Assembly (NCBI RefSeq): GCF_037975245.1
Contig: NC_092572.1
Span: forward strand, 9,690,001-9,754,000
Direction: 5' to 3'
Length of the DNA stretch: 64,000 bases
Source: Apostichopus japonicus
Taxonomy: Eukaryota > Echinodermata > Holothuroidea > Aspidochirotida > Stichopodidae
Part shown: piece by piece, positions 1-10,230 of the stretch
Layout of the letters: the number at the start of each line of letters is the position of its first letter
How positions within the stretch are numbered: the first letter of the stretch is position 1
The notes under the pieces: model-generated
The model's input: the letters and a program-made list of their open reading frames with translations, nothing else
What the model was told of the DNA's origin: nothing
The model's database searches: none
Translations under genes and position numbers: made by a program

Positions 1-22
1 GATGACGTCTTTTGCCGATCTT

Positions 23-53
23 TTACAGCAAGTGCCTACACGGGGAGCTGTAA
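23..53 (+). other. Hairpin I, 7-bp perfect inverted repeat
   Basis: TTACAGC (23-29) is the exact reverse complement of GCTGTAA (47-53), with a 17-nt loop. The loop itself holds GTG (32-34) and CAC (39-41). In the right subfamily A38G turns this into a 4-bp GTGC/GCAC match. Repeated once per unit. It could form in RNA or as a small cruciform; no function is known. Confidence 0.6.
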
Positions 54-54
54 G

Positions 55-75
55 TATTAGTTAATCCACCTAATA
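55..75 (+). other. Hairpin II, 6-bp inverted repeat in the AT-rich segment
   Basis: TATTAG (55-60) pairs with CTAATA (70-75) around a 9-nt loop, with a possible G54-T76 wobble. It starts 2 bp after hairpin I. The surrounding 51-80 segment has only 8 G/C in 30 bases, the most AT-rich part of the unit. Confidence 0.5.
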
Positions 76-85
76 TCTCAGTCCA

Positions 86-115
86 TACAGTGGCGGGATG
101 GCTCGGCGCACTGTA
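86..115 (+). other. Hairpin III, dyad enclosing the A-box/D-arm
   Basis: TACAGTG (86-92) is the exact reverse complement of CACTGTA (109-115). Inside it, after a bulged G93, 94-96 can pair with 106-108, leaving the 9-nt loop 97-105. In right units (C96) the inner three pairs all form, giving 10 bp with one bulge. In left units G96 faces G106, so only two inner pairs form. The outer stem is not part of the tRNA cloverleaf, so it is either a new fold or a DNA-level dyad. Confidence 0.6.
91..101 (+). promoter_or_regulatory. Pol III A-box-like motif, left-subfamily copy
   Basis: TGGCGGGATGG resembles the A box of tRNA-derived SINEs (consensus about TRGCNNARNNGG). Left units have G at position 96, where the right subfamily has C. 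The base falls in an N position of the A box but breaks one D-stem pair with G106. The motif lies 59 bp upstream of the B box start, within a workable distance for TFIIIC. The same motif recurs in nearly every unit of 1-59168. There is no evidence of transcription. Confidence 0.55.
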
Positions 116-137
116 CGAGCTCATGATCGAGACTCTC

Positions 138-141
138 TTTT
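138..141 (+). terminator. Internal T4 run between the A and B boxes
   Basis: A TTTT run lies between the two promoter-like boxes of each unit. Pol III normally terminates at T4 or longer on the non-template strand, so a transcript started at the unit's own A/B boxes could stop here after about 60 nt. Two left units (5281 and 8416) carry C137T and extend the run to T6. Termination is inferred from the motif only. Confidence 0.35.
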
Positions 142-149
142 GCATCCCT

Positions 150-160
150 GGTTCGAACCC
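150..160 (+). promoter_or_regulatory. Pol III B-box-like motif, representative copy
   Basis: GGTTCGAACCC is a full match to the T-loop/B-box core (GGTTCGANNCC) bound by TFIIIC in eukaryotic tRNA genes and SINEs. It is present in almost every unit of both subfamilies. Exceptions seen include a few right-hand units with single-base indels in the same run (for example near 61580 and 62566). Within the T-stem, left units pair C148 with G162, whereas right units have a G-G mismatch there. Confidence 0.75.
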
Positions 161-174
161 CGGGTGATGACGCC

Positions 175-178
175 TTTT
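175..178 (+). terminator. T4 run downstream of the B box, with a second T4 at 186-189
   Basis: Two TTTT runs lie at positions 10-13 and 21-24 of every unit, about 15 and 26 bp after the B box of the preceding unit. This is the usual place for a Pol III terminator. They would close any transcript that escaped the internal T4, giving a product shorter than one unit. Units 10726 and 13036 carry T21A and shorten the second run to T3. Confidence 0.35.
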
Positions 179-3100
179 GCCGATCTTTTACAGCAAGTGC
201 CTACACGGGGAGCTGTAAGTATTAGTTAATCCACCTAATATCTCAGTCCATACAGTGGCGGGATGGCTCGGCGCACTGTACGAGCTCATGATCGAGACTC
301 TCTTTTGCATCCCTGGTTCGAACCCCGGGTGATGACGTCTTTTGCCGATCTTTTACAGCAAGTGCCTACACGGGGAGCTGTAAGTATTAGTTAATCCACC
401 TAATATCTCAGTCCATACAGTGGCGGGATGGCTCGGCGCACTGTACGAGCTCATGATCGAGACTCTCTTTTGCATCCCTGGTTCGAACCCCGGGTGATGA
501 CGCCTTTTGCCGATCTTTTACAGCAAGTGCCTACACGGGGAGCTGTAAGTATTAGTTAATCCACCTAATATCTCAGTCCATACAGTGGCGGGATGGCTCG
601 GCGCACTGTACGAGCTCATGATCGAGACTCTCTTTTGCATCCCTGGTTCGAACCCCGGGTGATGACGCCTTTTGCCGATCTTTTACAGCAAGTGCCTACA
701 CGGGGAGCTGTAAGTATTAGTTAATCCACCTAATATCTCAGTCCATACAGTGGCGGGATGGCTCGGCGCACTGTACGAGCTCATGATCGAGACTCTCTTT
801 TGCATCCCTGGTTCGAACCCCGGGTGATGACGCCTTTTGCCGATCTTTTACAGCAAGTGCCTACACGGGGAGCTGTAAGTATTAGTTAATCCACCTAATA
901 TCTCAGTCCATACAGTGGCGGGATGGCTCGGCGCACTGTACGAGCTCATGATCGAGACTCTCTTTTGCATCCCTGGTTCGAACCCCGGGTGATGACGTCT
1001 TTTGCCGATCTTTTACAGCAAGTGCCTACACGGGGAGCTGTAAGTATTAGTTAATCCACCTAATATCTCAGTCCATACAGTGGCGGGATGGCTCGGCGCA
1101 CTGTACGAGCTCATGATCGAGACTCTCTTTTGCATCCCTGGTTCGAACCCCGGGTGATGACGTCTTTTGCCGATCTTTTACAGCAAGTGCCTACACGGGG
1201 AGCTGTAAGTATTAGTTAATCCACCTAATATCTCAGTCCATACAGTGGCGGGATGGCTCGGCGCACTGTACGAGCTCATGATCGAGACTCTCTTTTGCAT
1301 CCCTGGTTCGAACCCCGGGTGATGACGTCTTTTGCCGATCTTTTACAGCAAGTGCCTACACGGGGAGTTGTAAGTATTAGTTAATCCACCTAATATCTCA
1401 GTCCATACAGTGGCGGGATGGCTCGGCGCACTGTACGAGCTCATGATCGAGACTCTCTTTTGCATCCCTGGTTCGAACCCCGGGTGATGACGCCTTTTGC
1501 CGATCTTTTACAGCAAGTGCCTACACGGGGAGCTGTAAGTATTAGTTAATCCACCTAATATCTCAGTCCATACAGTGGCGGGATGGCTCGGCGCACTGTA
1601 CGAGCTCATGATCGAGACTCTCTTTTGCATCCCTGGTTCGAACCCCGGGTGATGACGTCTTTTGCCGATCTTTTACAGCAAGTGCCTACACGGGGAGCTG
1701 TAAGTATTAGTTAATCCACCTAATATCTCAGTCCATACAGTGGCGGGATGGCTCGGCGCACTGTACGAGCTCATGATCGAGACTCTCTTTTGCATCCCTG
1801 GTTCGAACCCCGGGTGATGACGCCTTTTGCCGATCTTTTACAGCAAGTGCCTACACGGGGAGCTGTAAGTATTAGTTAATCCACCTAATATCTCAGTCCA
1901 TACAGTGGCGGGATGGCTCGGCGCACTGTACGAGCTCATGATCGAGACTCTCTTTTGCATCCCTGGTTCGAACCCCGGGTGATGACGTCTTTTGCCGATC
2001 TTTTACAGCAAGTGCCTACACGGGGAGCTGTAAGTATTAGTTAATCCACCTAATATCTCAGTCCATACAGTGGCGGGATGGCTCGGCGCACTGTACGAGC
2101 TCATGATCGAGACTCTCTTTTGCATCCCTGGTTCGAACCCCGGGTGATGACGCCTTTTGCCGATCTTTTACAGCAAGTGCCTACACGGGGAGCTGTAAGT
2201 ATTAGTTAATCCACCTAATATCTCAGTCCATACAGTGGCGGGATGGCTCGGCGCACTGTACGAGCTCATGATCGAGACTCTCTTTTGCATCCCTGGTTCG
2301 AACCCCGGGTGATGACGTCTTTTGCCGATCTTTTACAGCAAGTGCCTACACGGGGAGCTGTAAGTATTAGTTAATCCACCTAATATCTCAGTCCATACAG
2401 TGGCGGGATGGCTCGGCGCACTGTACGAGCTCATGATCGAGACTCTCTTTTGCATCCCTGGTTCGAACCCCGGGTGATGACGCCTTTTGCCGATCTTTTA
2501 CAGCAAGTGCCTACACGGGGAGTTGTAAGTATTAGTTAATCCACCTAATATCTCAGTCCATACAGTGGCGGGATGGCTCGGCGCACTGTACGAGCTCATG
2601 ATCGAGACTCTCTTTTGCATCCCTGGTTCGAACCCCGGGTGATGACGTCTTTTGCCGATCTTTTACAGCAAGTGCCTACACGGGGAGCTGTAAGTATTAG
2701 TTAATCCACCTAATATCTCAGTCCATACAGTGGCGGGATGGCTCGGCGCACTGTACGAGCTCATGATCGAGACTCTCTTTTGCATCCCTGGTTCGAACCC
2801 CGGGTGATGACGTCTTTTGCCGATCTTTTACATCAAGTGCCTACACGGGGAGCTGTAAGTATTAGTTAATCCACCTAATATCTCAGTCCATACAGTGGCG
2901 GGATGGCTCGGCGCACTGTACGAGCTCATGATCGAGACTCTCTTTTGCATCCCTGGTTCGAACCCCGGGTGATGACGCCTTTTGCCGATCTTTTACAGCA
3001 AGTGCCTACACGGGGAGCTGTAAGTATTAGTTAATCCACCTAATATCTCAGTCCATACAGTGGCGGGATGGCTCGGCGCACTGTACGAGCTCATGATCGA

Positions 3101-4950
3101 GACTCTCTTTTGCATCCCTGGTTCGAACCCCGGGTGATGACGTCTTTTGCCGATCTTTTACAGCAAGTGCCTACACGGGGAGCTGTAAGTATTAGTTAAT
3201 CCACCTAATATCTCAGTCCATACAGTGGCGGGATGGCTCGGCGCACTGTACGAGCTCATGATCGAGACTCTCTTTTGCATCCCTGGTTCGAACCCCGGGT
3301 GATGACGTCTTTTGCCGATCTTTTACAGCAAGTGCCTACACGGGGAGCTGTAAGTATTAGTTAATCCACCTAATATCTCAGTCCATACAGTGGCGGGATG
3401 GCTCGGCGCACTGTACGAGCTCATGATCGAGACTCTCTTTTGCATCCCTGGTTCGAACCCCGGGTGATGACGCCTTTTGCCGATCTTTTACAGCAAGTGC
3501 CTACACGGGGAGCTGTAAGTATTAGTTAATCCACCTAATATCTCAGTCCATACAGTGGCGGGATGGCTCGGCGCACTGTACGAGCTCATGATCGAGACTC
3601 TCTTTTGCATCCCTGGTTCGAACCCCGGGTGATGACGTCTTTTGCCGATCTTTTACAGCAAGTGCCTACACGGGGAGCTGTAAGTATTAGTTAATCCACC
3701 TAATATCTCAGTCCATACAGTGGCGGGATGGCTCGGCGCACTGTACGAGCTCATGATCGAGACTCTCTTTTGCATCCCTGGTTCGAACCCCGGGTGATGA
3801 CGTCTTTTGCCGATCTTTTACAGCAAGTGCCTACACGGGGAGCTGTAAGTATTAGTTAATCCACCTAATATCTCAGTCCATACAGTGGCGGGATGGCTCG
3901 GCGCACTGTACGAGCTCATGATCGAGACTCTCTTTTGCATCCCTGGTTCGAACCCCGGGTGATGACGTCTTTTGCCGATCTTTTACAGCAAGTGCCTACA
4001 CGGGGAGCTGTAAGTATTAGTTAATCCACCTAATATCTCAGTCCATACAGTGGCGGGATGGCTCGGCGCACTGTACGAGCTCATGATCGAGACTCTCTTT
4101 TGCATCCCTGGTTCGAACCCCGGGTGATGACGTCTTTTGCCGATCTTTTACAGCAAGTGCCTACACGGGGAGCTGTAAGTATTAGTTAATCCACCTAATA
4201 TCTCAGTCCATACAGTGGCGGGATGGCTCGGCGCACTGTACGAGCTCATGATCGAGACTCTCTTTTGCATCCCTGGTTCGAACCCCGGGTGATGACGCCT
4301 TTTGCCGATCTTTTACAGCAAGTGCCTACACGGGGAGCTGTAAGTATTAGTTAATCCACCTAATATCTCAGTCCATACAGTGGCGGGATGGCTCGGCGCA
4401 CTGTACGAGCTCATGATCGAGACTCTCTTTTGCATCCCTGGTTCGAACCCCGGGTGATGACGTCTTTTGCCGATCTTTTACAGCAAGTGCCTACACGGGG
4501 AGCTGTAAGTATTAGTTAATCCACCTAATATCTCAGTCCATACAGTGGCGGGATGGCTCGGCGCACTGTACGAGCTCATGATCGAGACTCTCTTTTGCAT
4601 CCCTGGTTCGAACCCCGGGTGATGACGTCTTTTGCCGATCTTTTACAGCAAGTGCCTACACGGGGAGCTGTAAGTATTAGTTAATCCACCTAATATCTCA
4701 GTCCATACAGTGGCGGGATGGCTCGGCGCACTGTACGAGCTCATGATCGAGACTCTCTTTTGCATCCCTGGTTCGAACCCCGGGTGATGACGTCTTTTGC
4801 CGATCTTTTACAGCAAGTGCCTACACGGAGAGCTGTAAGTATTAGTTAATCCACCTAATATCTCAGTCCATACAGTGGCGGGATGGCTCGGCGCACTGTA
4901 CGAGCTCATGATCGAGACTCTCTTTTGCATCCCTGGTTCGAACCCCGGGT

Positions 4951-7095
4951 GATGACGCCTTTTGCCGATCTTTTACAGCAAGTGCCTACACGGGGAGCTG
5001 TAAGTATTAGTTAATCCACCTAATATCTCAGTCCATACAGTGGCGGGATGGCTCGGCGCACTGTACGAGCTCATGATCGAGACTCTCTTTTGCATCCCTG
5101 GTTCGAACCCCGGGTGATGACGTCTTTTGCCGATCTTTTACAGCAAGTGCCTACACGGGGAGCTGTAAGTATTAGTTAATCCACCTAATATCTCAGTCCA
5201 TACAGTGGCGGGATGGCTCGGCGCACTGTACGAGCTCATGATCGAGACTCTCTTTTGCATCCCTGGTTCGAACCCCGGGTGATGACGCCTTTTGCCGATC
5301 TTTTACAGCAAGTGCCTACACGGGGAGCTGTAAGTATTAGTTAATCCACCTAATATCTCAGTCCATACAGTGGCGGGATGGCTCGGCGCACTGTACGAGC
5401 TCATGATCGAGACTCTTTTTTGCATCCCTGGTTCGAACCCCGGGTGATGACGCCTTTTGCCGATCTTTTACAGCAAGTGCCTACACGGGGAGCTGTAAGT
5501 ATTAGTTAATCCACCTAATATCTCAGTCCATACAGTGGCGGGATGGCTCGGCGCACTGTACGAGCTCATGATCGAGACTCTCTTTTGCATCCCTGGTTCG
5601 AACCCCGGGTGATGACGTCTTTTGCCGATCTTTTACAGCAAGTGCCTACACGGGGAGCTGTAAGTATTAGTTAATCCACCTAATATCTCAGTCCATACAG
5701 TGGCGGGATGGCTCGGCGCACTGTACGAGCTCATGATCGAGACTCTCTTTTGCATCCCTGGTTCGAACCCCGGGTGATGACGCCTTTTGCCGATCTTTTA
5801 CAGCAAGTGCCTACACGGGGAGCTGTAAGTATTAGTTAATCCACCTAATATCTCAGTCCATACAGTGGCGGGATGGCTCGGCGCACTGTACGAGCTCATG
5901 ATCGAGACTCTCTTTTGCATCCCTGGTTCGAACCCCGGGTGATGACGTCTTTTGCCGATCTTTTACAGCAAGTGCCTACACGGGGAGCTGTAAGTATTAG
6001 TTAATCCACCTAATATCTCAGTCCATACAGTGGCGGGATGGCTCGGCGCACTGTACGAGCTCATGATCGAGACTCTCTTTTGCATCCCTGGTTCGAACCC
6101 CGGGTGATGACGTCTTTTGCCGATCTTTTACAGCAAGTGCCTACACGGGGAGCTGTAAGTATTAGTTAATCCACCTAATATCTCAGTCCATACAGTGGCG
6201 GGATGGCTCGGCGCACTGTACGAGCCAATGATCGAGACTCTCTTTTGCATCCCTGGTTCGAACCCCGGGTGATGACGTCTTTTGCCGATCTTTTACAGCA
6301 AGTGCCTACACGGGGAGCTGTAAGTATTAGTTAATCCACCTAATATCTCAGTCCATACAGTGGCGGGATGGCTCGGCGCACTGTACGAGCTCATGATCGA
6401 GACTCTCTTTTGCATCCCTGGTTCGAACCCCGGGTGATGACGTCTTTTGCCGATCTTTTACAGCAAGTGCCTACACGGGGAGCTGTAAGTATTAGTTAAT
6501 CCACCTAATATCTCAGTCCATACAGTGGCGGGATGGCTCGGCGCACTGTACGAGCTCATGATCGAGACTCTCTTTTGCATCCCTGGTTCGAACCCCGGGT
6601 GATGACGTCTTTTGCCGATCTTTTACAGCAAGTGCCTACACGGGGAGCTGTAAGTATTAGTTAATCCACCTAATATCTCAGTCCATACAGTGGCGGGATG
6701 GCTCGGCGCACTGTACGAGCTCATGATCGAGACTCTCTTTTGCATCCCTGGTTCGAACCCCGGGTGATGACGCCTTTTGCCGATCTTTTACAGCAAGTGC
6801 CTACACGGGGAGCTGTAAGTATTAGTTAATCCACCTAATATCTCAGTCCATACAGTGGCGGGATGGCTCGGCGCACTGTACGAGCTCATGATCGAGACTC
6901 TCTTTTGCATCCCTGGTTCGAACCCCGGGTGATGACGTCTTTTGCCGATCTTTTACAGCAAGTGCCTACACGGGGAGCTGTAAGTATTAGTTAATCCACC
7001 TAATATCTCAGTCCATACAGTGGCGGGATGGCTCGGCGCACTGTACGAGCTCATGATCGAGACTCTCTTTTGCATCCCTGGTTCGAACCCCGGGT
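4951..7095 (+). repeat. Block-duplicated segment A, copy 1 (13 units)
   Basis: These 13 units have the same order of T8/C8 types as 8086-10230. They share two rare variants at the same offset: C137T in unit 5281 and TC to CA at 121-122 in unit 6106. Both pairs lie exactly 3135 bp (19 units) from their partners. The unit just upstream (4786) carries G44A, also found in unit 7756, but at 18 units' distance, so one unit was gained or lost between the copies. Confidence 0.8.
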
Positions 7096-7425
7096 GATGA
7101 CGCCTTTTGCCGATCTTTTACAGCAAGTGCCTACACGGGGAGCTGTAAGTATTAGTTAATCCACCTAATATCTCAGTCCATACAGTGGCGGGATGGATCG
7201 GCGCACTGTACGAGCTCATGATCGAGACTCTCTTTTGCATCCCTGGTTCGAACCCCGGGTGATGACGCCTTTTGCCGATCTTTTACAGCAAGTGCCTACA
7301 CGGGGAGCTGTAAGTATTAGTTAATCCACCTAATATCTCAGTCCATACAGTGGCGGGATGGATCGGCGCACTGTACGAGCTCATGATCGAGACTCTCTTT
7401 TGCATCCCTGGTTCGAACCCCGGGT
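7096..7425 (+). repeat. Adjacent unit pair sharing C102A
   Basis: Units 7096 and 7261 both have GGATGGATCG in place of GGATGGCTCG, and both are C8 type. Two neighbours sharing a change seen in no other left unit point to a single-unit duplication. The same substitution appears once in the right array (near 62183), probably independently. Confidence 0.7.
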
Positions 7426-8085
7426 GATGACGTCTTTTGCCGATCTTTTACAGCAAGTGCCTACACGGGGAGCTGTAAGTATTAGTTAATCCACCTAATA
7501 TCTCAGTCCATACAGTGGCGGGATGGCTCGGCGCACTGTACGAGCTCATGATCGAGACTCTCTTTTGCATCCCTGGTTCGAACCCCGGGTGATGACGTCT
7601 TTTGCCGATCTTTTACAGCAAGTGCCTACACGGGGAGCTGTAAGTATTAGTTAATCCACCTAATATCTCAGTCCATACAGTGGCGGGATGGCTCGGCGCA
7701 CTGTACGAGCTCATGATCGAGACTCTCTTTTGCATCCCTGGTTCGAACCCCGGGTGATGACGTCTTTTGCCGATCTTTTACAGCAAGTGCCTACACGGAG
7801 AGCTGTAAGTATTAGTTAATCCACCTAATATCTCAGTCCATACAGTGGCGGGATGGCTCGGCGCACTGTACGAGCTCATGATCGAGACTCTCTTTTGCAT
7901 CCCTGGTTCGAACCCCGGGTGATGACGTCTTTTGCCGATCTTTTACAGCAAGTGCCTACACGGTGAGCTGTAAGTATTAGTTAATCCACCTAATATCTCA
8001 GTCCATACAGTGGCGGGATGGCTCGGCGCACTGTACGAGCTCATGATCGAGACTCTCTTTTGCATCCCTGGTTCGAACCCCGGGT

Positions 8086-10230
8086 GATGACGCCTTTTGC
8101 CGATCTTTTACAGCAAGTGCCTACACGGGGAGCTGTAAGTATTAGTTAATCCACCTAATATCTCAGTCCATACAGTGGCGGGATGGCTCGGCGCACTGTA
8201 CGAGCTCATGATCGAGACTCTCTTTTGCATCCCTGGTTCGAACCCCGGGTGATGACGTCTTTTGCCGATCTTTTACAGCAAGTGCCTACACGGGGAGCTG
8301 TAAGTATTAGTTAATCCACCTAATATCTCAGTCCATACAGTGGCGGGATGGCTCGGCGCACTGTACGAGCTCATGATCGAGACTCTCTTTTGCATCCCTG
8401 GTTCGAACCCCGGGTGATGACGCCTTTTGCCGATCTTTTACAGCAAGTGCCTACACGGGGAGCTGTAAGTATTAGTTAATCCACCTAATATCTCAGTCCA
8501 TACAGTGGCGGGATGGCTCGGCGCACTGTACGAGCTCATGATCGAGACTCTTTTTTGCATCCCTGGTTCGAACCCCGGGTGATGACGCCTTTTGCCGATC
8601 TTTTACAGCAAGTGCCTACACGGGGAGCTGTAAGTATTAGTTAATCCACCTAATATCTCAGTCCATACAGTGGCGGGATGGCTCGGCGCACTGTACGAGC
8701 TCATGATCGAGACTCTCTTTTGCATCCCTGGTTCGAACCCCGGGTGATGACGTCTTTTGCCGATCTTTTACAGCAAGTGCCTACACGGGGAGCTGTAAGT
8801 ATTAGTTAATCCACCTAATATCTCAGTCCATACAGTGGCGGGATGGCTCGGCGCACTGTACGAGCTCATGATCGAGACTCTCTTTTGCATCCCTGGTTCG
8901 AACCCCGGGTGATGACGCCTTTTGCCGATCTTTTACAGCAAGTGCCTACACGGGGAGCTGTAAGTATTAGTTAATCCACCTAATATCTCAGTCCATACAG
9001 TGGCGGGATGGCTCGGCGCACTGTACGAGCTCATGATCGAGACTCTCTTTTGCATCCCTGGTTCGAACCCCGGGTGATGACGTCTTTTGCCGATCTTTTA
9101 CAGCAAGTGCCTACACGGGGAGCTGTAAGTATTAGTTAATCCACCTAATATCTCAGTCCATACAGTGGCGGGATGGCTCGGCGCACTGTACGAGCTCATG
9201 ATCGAGACTCTCTTTTGCATCCCTGGTTCGAACCCCGGGTGATGACGTCTTTTGCCGATCTTTTACAGCAAGTGCCTACACGGGGAGCTGTAAGTATTAG
9301 TTAATCCACCTAATATCTCAGTCCATACAGTGGCGGGATGGCTCGGCGCACTGTACGAGCCAATGATCGAGACTCTCTTTTGCATCCCTGGTTCGAACCC
9401 CGGGTGATGACGTCTTTTGCCGATCTTTTACAGCAAGTGCCTACACGGGGAGCTGTAAGTATTAGTTAATCCACCTAATATCTCAGTCCATACAGTGGCG
9501 GGATGGCTCGGCGCACTGTACGAGCTCATGATCGAGACTCTCTTTTGCATCCCTGGTTCGAACCCCGGGTGATGACGTCTTTTGCCGATCTTTTACAGCA
9601 AGTGCCTACACGGGGAGCTGTAAGTATTAGTTAATCCACCTAATATCTCAGTCCATACAGTGGCGGGATGGCTCGGCGCACTGTACGAGCTCATGATCGA
9701 GACTCTCTTTTGCATCCCTGGTTCGAACCCCGGGTGATGACGTCTTTTGCCGATCTTTTACAGCAAGTGCCTACACGGGGAGCTGTAAGTATTAGTTAAT
9801 CCACCTAATATCTCAGTCCATACAGTGGCGGGATGGCTCGGCGCACTGTACGAGCTCATGATCGAGACTCTCTTTTGCATCCCTGGTTCGAACCCCGGGT
9901 GATGACGCCTTTTGCCGATCTTTTACAGCAAGTGCCTACACGGGGAGCTGTAAGTATTAGTTAATCCACCTAATATCTCAGTCCATACAGTGGCGGGATG
10001 GCTCGGCGCACTGTACGAGCTCATGATCGAGACTCTCTTTTGCATCCCTGGTTCGAACCCCGGGTGATGACGTCTTTTGCCGATCTTTTACAGCAAGTGC
10101 CTACACGGGGAGCTGTAAGTATTAGTTAATCCACCTAATATCTCAGTCCATACAGTGGCGGGATGGCTCGGCGCACTGTACGAGCTCATGATCGAGACTC
10201 TCTTTTGCATCCCTGGTTCGAACCCCGGGT
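8086..10230 (+). repeat. Block-duplicated segment A, copy 2 (13 units)
   Basis: Partner of 4951-7095. Shared rare variants are at unit 8416 (T6 run) and unit 9241 (CA at 121-122). Just upstream, unit 7756 carries G44A and unit 7921 carries G44T, a one-unit difference from copy 1. Unequal crossing-over or replication slippage in whole-unit steps would explain this. Confidence 0.8.

Larger units (their letters stand above)
1..165 (+). repeat. Reference unit of the left satellite subfamily
   Basis: First complete unit, used here to give internal coordinates. Positions 1-22 hold the polymorphic GACGTC/GACGCC site and a T4 run. A hairpin lies at 23-53 (stems 23-29 and 47-53) and a second at 55-75 (stems 55-60 and 70-75). 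Positions 51-80 are AT-rich. A dyad at 86-115 encloses the A-box-like motif. Positions 138-141 are an internal T4 run. A T-arm-like hairpin lies at 147-163 around the B-box-like motif, followed by GT and the next unit. The starting point is arbitrary. A SINE-style numbering would begin near 85-91 and place the 23-75 hairpins in the 3' tail. Confidence 0.95.
86..165 (+). pseudogene. tRNA-derived (SINE-head-like) region of the unit, representative copy
   Basis: The stretch aligns by eye to the 5' part of tRNA-derived SINE heads. T91 G92 match tRNA positions 8-9. Positions 93-96 and 106-109 form the D-stem around a 9-nt loop that contains the GG pair at 100-101. Positions 147-151 and 159-163 form a T-stem around the 7-nt loop TTCGAAC. 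The acceptor strands (84-90 against 164 to 5 of the next unit) do not pair, and no good anticodon stem exists around 111-127. The region between the D and T arms is longer than in ordinary class I tRNAs. It is therefore a decayed tRNA relic repeated in every unit, not a tRNA gene. The parent isoacceptor cannot be named. Confidence 0.7.

Noticed and set aside
101-120. Alternative D-arm GCTC (101-104) with GAGC (117-120)
   Set aside because: It pairs, but the 93-96/106-109 stem gives a normal 9-nt D-loop with GG and a better A-box match, so this stem is kept only as a possible alternative fold.
91-165. Functional tRNA gene in each unit
   Set aside because: The acceptor strands do not pair, no anticodon stem forms, the D-to-T-arm spacing is too long and a T4 run lies inside. 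Only the promoter-bearing arms are tRNA-like.
152-166. CENP-B box (TTCG...A..CGGG)
   Set aside because: TTCG and CGGG are present but separated by five bases instead of seven and the required A is missing. The bases are already explained by the B box and T-stem.
1321-2640. Duplication marked by C48T in units 1321 and 2476
   Set aside because: The neighbouring T/C order does not match and the two units differ at position 8. A repeated C-to-T change is as likely.
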